A DNA stretch of 64,000 bases from positions 868,001 through 932,000 of the forward strand of contig NZ_CP014315.1 in NCBI RefSeq assembly GCF_001557535.2, written 5' to 3'. The position numbers and the translations under genes are program-made. Of the stretch, positions 60,543-64,000 are shown one piece after another. The notes beneath the pieces are model-generated. The model saw only the letters and a list, made by a program, of their open reading frames with translations, had not been told where the DNA came from and did no database searches. The stretch comes from Burkholderia sp. PAMC 26561 (GTDB lineage: Bacteria > Pseudomonadota > Gammaproteobacteria > Burkholderiales > Burkholderiaceae). Numbering within the stretch: the first letter of the stretch is position 1; the number at the start of each line of letters is the position of its first letter.

Positions 60543-60592
60543 ATGACGTTCTTTCTCCGCTTCGTTTTTAAAGCTGCGTAGTCACGCATGAG

Positions 60593-61381
60593 TTAGTTAT
60601 GTTGCCCGGTCATGCTGGTGCGTGCGGCTGCCGCCTGACGCTTGAGCTGCTTGCGGGTGGTCGCGGTGGCGTCCCCGGAGCGCGGATTCGAATGCCGGTT
60701 TGTCCACCGGTCGATATGATTGATTGCGTGCGTGAGCGGTATGGTGATCAGCAAATAGACCAGACCCGCCGCAACCAGCGGCGACAGGTTCGCGGTGTTC
60801 ACGGACGTGTTCTGCCCGATAGTGAAGAGATCACGCTGCGAAGTCAGCAGGCCGAGAAAATAGACCAGGCTCGAGTCCTTCACAATGGAGATGAACTGAT
60901 TGGCAAGCGCGGGCAGGATGCGCCGGATGCCCTGCGGCACGATCACATGGCGCATGGCGGTCCAGTAGTTCATGCCGAGCGCCTGGCACGCGGAGAGCTG
61001 ACCTTTGCCCACGCTCTGGATGCCAGAACGAAAAATCTCGGCTATATACGCCGATGAAATCAGCCCGAGCGCCACGATTGCAAGCGGATACGGATTCGGC
61101 CCGAAGATCGCGAGGCCGACCGGCGCAAGTCCCTGGCCGACCAGCAATATCACGAGCGCCGCGGGCAAGCCGCGAAACACATCCACGAAAACGCGCGCCG
61201 GCATTTCGAGCCATCGCATATGCGACACGGCCATCAGCGCCAGCACCATGCCCGCGACAATCCCGAGCAGCGTTGAAAACAGCGAGAGCACCAGCGTATT
61301 GACAAGCCCGGTTTCGAGCAGCGCCGGCAGCGATCCCGTAAGCAACTGCCAGTCGAGGAAGTTCTGCAGGAATGCATTCAT
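60593..61381 (-). CDS. Amino-acid ABC transporter permease (HisM/GlnP type)
   Basis: 262 residues with about five membrane segments. The EAA-loop region has ALGMNYWTAMRHVIVPQGIRR, typical of polar amino-acid permeases, and FVDVFRGLPAALVILLVGQG is another family landmark. Only one permease gene is present, so it presumably acts as a homodimer. The binding-protein gene lies 32 bp upstream. No ATP-binding subunit gene is found in the cluster or window, so an ATPase encoded elsewhere must serve it. Confidence 0.93.
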   Translation of the reverse strand: MNAFLQNFLDWQLLTGSLPALLETGLVNTLVLSLFSTLLGIVAGMVLALMAVSHMRWLEMPARVFVDVFRGLPAALVILLVGQGLAPVGLAIFGPNPYPLAIVALGLISSAYIAEIFRSGIQSVGKGQLSACQALGMNYWTAMRHVIVPQGIRRILPALANQFISIVKDSSLVYFLGLLTSQRDLFTIGQNTSVNTANLSPLVAAGLVYLLITIPLTHAINHIDRWTNRHSNPRSGDATATTRKQLKRQAAAARTSMTGQHN

Positions 61382-61413
61382 GGCGCTCTCCGGAAAAGGG
61401 CAGGCTTGGGCGT

Positions 61414-62235
61414 TCAGCTACCGGTTTTCATTGCGTATGGCGGCAGGCTTGCAGGCTTCGGATAACCCGGATGGAACTGCGTGTAGAGCTTCATCCACGT
61501 GCCGTCCGCGACCAGATCGTTGAGTGTCTTGTTGACTGCGGCTTCGAGTTTCGCGTTGCCCTTGCGCATCGGGAAACCAGCCGGCAAGTTGATCGCCGAG
61601 ATATCGAGCCGGTCTGCGATCTTCATTTGCGGGTATTTTTCCTGCAAGCCGTCCACGAGCGATTTGTCGATGAAGAAACCGTCGATATATTTTGAACGCA
61701 TGGAGAGAAAACCCGCGTTCAGGTTCGGAAAACGCACGATCTGCGCGCCCGGCAAATAGCTGTCCGAGTACGTGTCTTCGATGGTGCCTTGAATCACGCC
61801 AATGCGCTTTCCTTTGACAGAGGCCTTGTCGCTCGTGATCGCCGTGGTCTCCGGCAAGGTCGCGACGCTCAGCAAGCCGGTGAGGTAACCCTCGGAGAAA
61901 TCGACCATCTTCAGCCGGTCAGTCGTGATCGAAATGGACCCGGCCGCAAGATCGATTTGCTGGTTCGTTACGCTCGGCAACAGGCCGCTGAAATCCTGCG
62001 CGCGAAAGTCGACGCTCAAGCCGAGCTTCGCGCCGATTGCACGCAATAGTTCGACATCGAAGCCCGTCATCTTGCCGTTATCGATGTAGGAATACGGCTT
62101 GTTGTTCGCATCCACGCCGGCCATGAGCTTGCCTGGTGCGAGCGTGCCAAGGTCATCGGCATGAGCGCTTGTCGCGGTCATCAACGAAAGAGGCACGACA
62201 ATCGAAAGAAGGCTGAACAGGTGTCGAAACCGCAT
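61414..62235 (-). CDS. Amino-acid ABC transporter substrate-binding protein
   Basis: 273 residues with a signal peptide ending TSAHAD. The SBP_bac_3 fold shows KPYSYIDNGKMTGFDVELLR, the central DLAAGSISITTDRLKMVDFS hinge region and GVIQGTIEDTYSDSYLPG. It should bind an amino acid or amine derivative for the permease encoded 32 bp downstream. The absence of an ATPase gene and the flanking flavoprotein genes suggest an opine-, D-amino-acid- or N-methylated-amino-acid-type substrate, which is inference. Confidence 0.93.
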   Translation of the reverse strand: MRFRHLFSLLSIVVPLSLMTATSAHADDLGTLAPGKLMAGVDANNKPYSYIDNGKMTGFDVELLRAIGAKLGLSVDFRAQDFSGLLPSVTNQQIDLAAGSISITTDRLKMVDFSEGYLTGLLSVATLPETTAITSDKASVKGKRIGVIQGTIEDTYSDSYLPGAQIVRFPNLNAGFLSMRSKYIDGFFIDKSLVDGLQEKYPQMKIADRLDISAINLPAGFPMRKGNAKLEAAVNKTLNDLVADGTWMKLYTQFHPGYPKPASLPPYAMKTGS

Positions 62236-62295
62236 GTTGGTCGCTCCAGGAAGAACCGCAGTGGATTAAAGGATAAAGCCTCAAAAAAACCCGTG

Positions 62296-63618
62296 TCAGG
62301 ACAGCGCGCCACGCACCCGGCCGTTCCAGCAATCGTCGAGCTGATAAAGCGCCGCGCCCACGGGCACGCTCAACGTACTCGCAATGCCGCCAGGACTCAG
62401 CGGGAACGGCCCTTCACCGAAGGCGCCATGTGCGGATTCGAGCCCGAGCAGGGACTTCGCGATGCGCTGCCCGAGGTAAGACATGAGCGCGACGCCATTG
62501 CCATTGCAACCGAGCGCATAGAACACACCGTCACGTTCGCCAATGTGCGCGAGCTTGTCGCCTGTCATTGCGACATAACCTTTCCATGCGTGCGTGATGC
62601 GGACATCGCGTAATGCGGGCCAGAGCTCGACCATCTTCGCGCGCAAGATCCGCGCGGCGTCACGTTCGCCGACTTCCCTGAACGATGGCCGCGAGCCGAA
62701 CAACATGCGGGTTCCATCGGGCGATGGCCGCGTGTAAAACAGGTTGCGCTTTGAGTCGCTGATCATGCGGCGCCCGGGGTTCAGCACGTCCATGAGCCCG
62801 GGAGGCAGCGGTTCCGTTGCGATCTGATAACTTGCGACGGGCAGAACACGCCGCGCAAAAAAGGGCGTGAGCCGGCCGGTGTAGCCGTTGGTCGCAACCA
62901 GCACGCGACCCGCGTTGATCTTGCCGCGTGCCGTATGCACCGTGAACCGCGTACCCGTCCTTTCGATGCGCTCGACCGCCGCGTGCGAATGCAGCGTCGC
63001 GCCACGCCGGCGCGCAAGATCACGCAACGCGCGATGATATTTGGCGGTATGCAGGCCGCCGTATTCATCGACGAGAATGCCGCCATAGTAATAATCCGAT
63101 CCCACGACCGCGCGCTGTTCCGCGCGGGTCACCACGTGCACGGTCACGCCGGTTTTCTCGCGCAAGAGTTCGCCCTGCTTGCGCAGCCGCTCGAAATGCC
63201 CAGGCGTGAACGCGCCGAAAAACCGGCCGGTGATCTGCAGGCCGGCATCGAGCGATTCTTGGCTTATGAGCTGTTTCAGGTACTCGAAACTTGCGTTGGA
63301 TTCAGCCATCAGGCGGCTGAGCCGTTCCGCCGAAACCCCGCGAATCGCGTTTGTCAGCGCAAGCTTCTGTCCGCTCGACACCATGCCGCCGCTGCGCGTG
63401 CTGCCGCCCGAGCCAATCTCGGCGGTGTCCAGAACGGCGACTGTCGCGCCATGTTGCGCCGCTTCCGCCGCCGCCGATAACCCGCAATACCCGCTGCCTA
63501 CGATCACCACGTCCACATTCGCGGGCAACGCCACGCGCGATGTCTCCGGCGGCGCCTCGTCCCACCAATATGGCGCGATGCGAAAGTCATCGTGAAATAG
63601 CAGTGAGTCGGCTCGCAT
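62296..63618 (-). CDS. FAD-dependent oxidoreductase (gamma-glutamylputrescine oxidase-like)
   Basis: 440 residues. The N-terminal PYWWDEAPPE leader and VVIVGSGYCGLSAAAEAAQH FAD motif are typical of PuuB-like members of the DAO family, and IGSGGSTRSGGMVSSGQKLA is the loop near the flavin. The C-terminal ITHAWKGYVAMTGDKLAHIG and LGCNGNGVALMSYLGQRIAK complete the fold. It is the first gene of the minus-strand cluster, 60 bp before the binding-protein gene, and faces a LysR gene across 155 bp, which probably controls it. The substrate is not determined. Confidence 0.92.
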   Translation of the reverse strand: MRADSLLFHDDFRIAPYWWDEAPPETSRVALPANVDVVIVGSGYCGLSAAAEAAQHGATVAVLDTAEIGSGGSTRSGGMVSSGQKLALTNAIRGVSAERLSRLMAESNASFEYLKQLISQESLDAGLQITGRFFGAFTPGHFERLRKQGELLREKTGVTVHVVTRAEQRAVVGSDYYYGGILVDEYGGLHTAKYHRALRDLARRRGATLHSHAAVERIERTGTRFTVHTARGKINAGRVLVATNGYTGRLTPFFARRVLPVASYQIATEPLPPGLMDVLNPGRRMISDSKRNLFYTRPSPDGTRMLFGSRPSFREVGERDAARILRAKMVELWPALRDVRITHAWKGYVAMTGDKLAHIGERDGVFYALGCNGNGVALMSYLGQRIAKSLLGLESAHGAFGEGPFPLSPGGIASTLSVPVGAALYQLDDCWNGRVRGALS

Positions 63619-63773
63619 GGATATCGCTAGGGAATGACGTTGGGTAGACGTTGGGTGGGCTCTACGTGGCTTTCAGTCTAGGAGCGCCGCTGCTATCCGG
63701 TCAAATACGGCCAAAAACGGCTGCTATTCATTTTTGGTATGGCAATCTCAAACGATTACTCCGAGGAAAGGTC

Positions 63774-64000
63774 ATGAACCAGCGGCAGATCGAGGCATTC
63801 AGGCTTGTCATGTTGCGCGGATCGATGACAGCCGCTGCCGAGGAGCTCGGCACATCGCAGCCGAGCATCAGCCGGTTGATAGCGGAGCTGGAGGCATCGA
63901 CGGGACTCGCGCTTTTCACGCGCAACGGCGGACGGATCCAGGCCACCGATGCAGGCAGCGCGTTTTATCGCGAAGTGGACCGGAGTTTTGTCGGCATCGA
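63774..64000 (+). CDS. LysR-family transcriptional regulator (3' truncated by window)
   Basis: The ATG at 63774, with GAGGAAAGG just upstream, begins MNQRQIEAFRLVMLRGSMTA. The standard LysR HTH AAAEELGTSQPSISRLIAEL and then TGLALFTRNGGRIQATDAG follow. The frame is still open at base 64000, so about 75 residues are seen. It is divergent from the PuuB-like oxidoreductase and is the likely regulator of the flavoprotein/ABC cluster. Confidence 0.92.
   Translation, partial: MNQRQIEAFRLVMLRGSMTAAAEELGTSQPSISRLIAELEASTGLALFTRNGGRIQATDAGSAFYREVDRSFVGI

Overview
This is chromosomal DNA of a high-GC betaproteobacterium. A monomeric NADP isocitrate dehydrogenase, an OmpC-type porin, many LysR/AraC/GntR regulators and numerous sugar and amino-acid catabolic genes suggest Burkholderiaceae (Paraburkholderia or Caballeronia type). 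The genus is inferred from gene content only. I saw no rRNA, tRNA or CRISPR array.

Layout. 1-3.2 kb: 3' part of a hybrid histidine kinase, a DUF333 lipoprotein, then a copper-flavoured trio (DUF2946, outer-membrane barrel, CopC). 3.2-9.5 kb: a hexonate/hexuronate catabolic cluster (mannitol-dehydrogenase-family oxidoreductase, ManD mannonate dehydratase, zinc polyol dehydrogenase, MFS carrier, GntR/FCD regulator). 9.7-12.0 kb: icd with a strong terminator. 12.0-18.2 kb: an accessory island with a Rad50-like zinc-hook ATPase (frameshifted near its N-terminus), an AT-richer unknown gene and a PD-(D/E)xK nuclease-like protein. 18.2-25.3 kb: SDR plus DhaKL kinase, a second SDR, a NimT/NimR-like exporter and regulator pair, a tautomerase and its MarR regulator. 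25.4-30.6 kb: lipoprotein, Tat-exported phospholipase C, then a threonine-rich leader peptide and attenuator in front of a catalytic-core-only threonyl-tRNA synthetase, plus two small genes.

30.7-36.1 kb: porin, GntR/HutC regulator, ADP-ribosylglycohydrolase-family protein, NCS1 permease and PfkB kinase, resembling the E. coli yegTUVW set with another transporter. 36.2-39.4 kb: CurA-like reductase, a vapBC relic, GNAT acetyltransferase, LysR. 39.5-42.1 kb: an IS21-family element with a frameshifted istA, inserted between the LysR gene and its apparent divergent partner, an MDR oxidoreductase that is followed by a frameshifted MFS gene. 44.4-50.1 kb: small secreted protein, prfC, GH3 glycosidase lipoprotein, AraC regulator. 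50.1-56.3 kb: orphan solute-binding protein, acyltransferase 3, AraC-azlCD, LysR with divergent NmrA-like gene. 56.6-64 kb: FAD amine dehydrogenase, histidine phosphatase, then a minus-strand cluster of two flavoprotein oxidoreductases, an amino-acid ABC permease and binding protein, and an SDR, facing a LysR gene cut by the window end.

Main points for a second look: (1) a Thr-codon leader with mutually exclusive antiterminator and terminator helices before an editing-less ThrRS paralogue; (2) a yegUVW-like operon of unknown substrate with shared candidate operators; (3) the ATPase/nuclease island; (4) an IS21 insertion that splits a dyad operator; (5) a 15-bp element repeated before a MarR gene and its neighbouring tautomerase gene. 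Three genes carry apparent 1-nt losses at GC-rich runs, which may be mutations or sequence errors.
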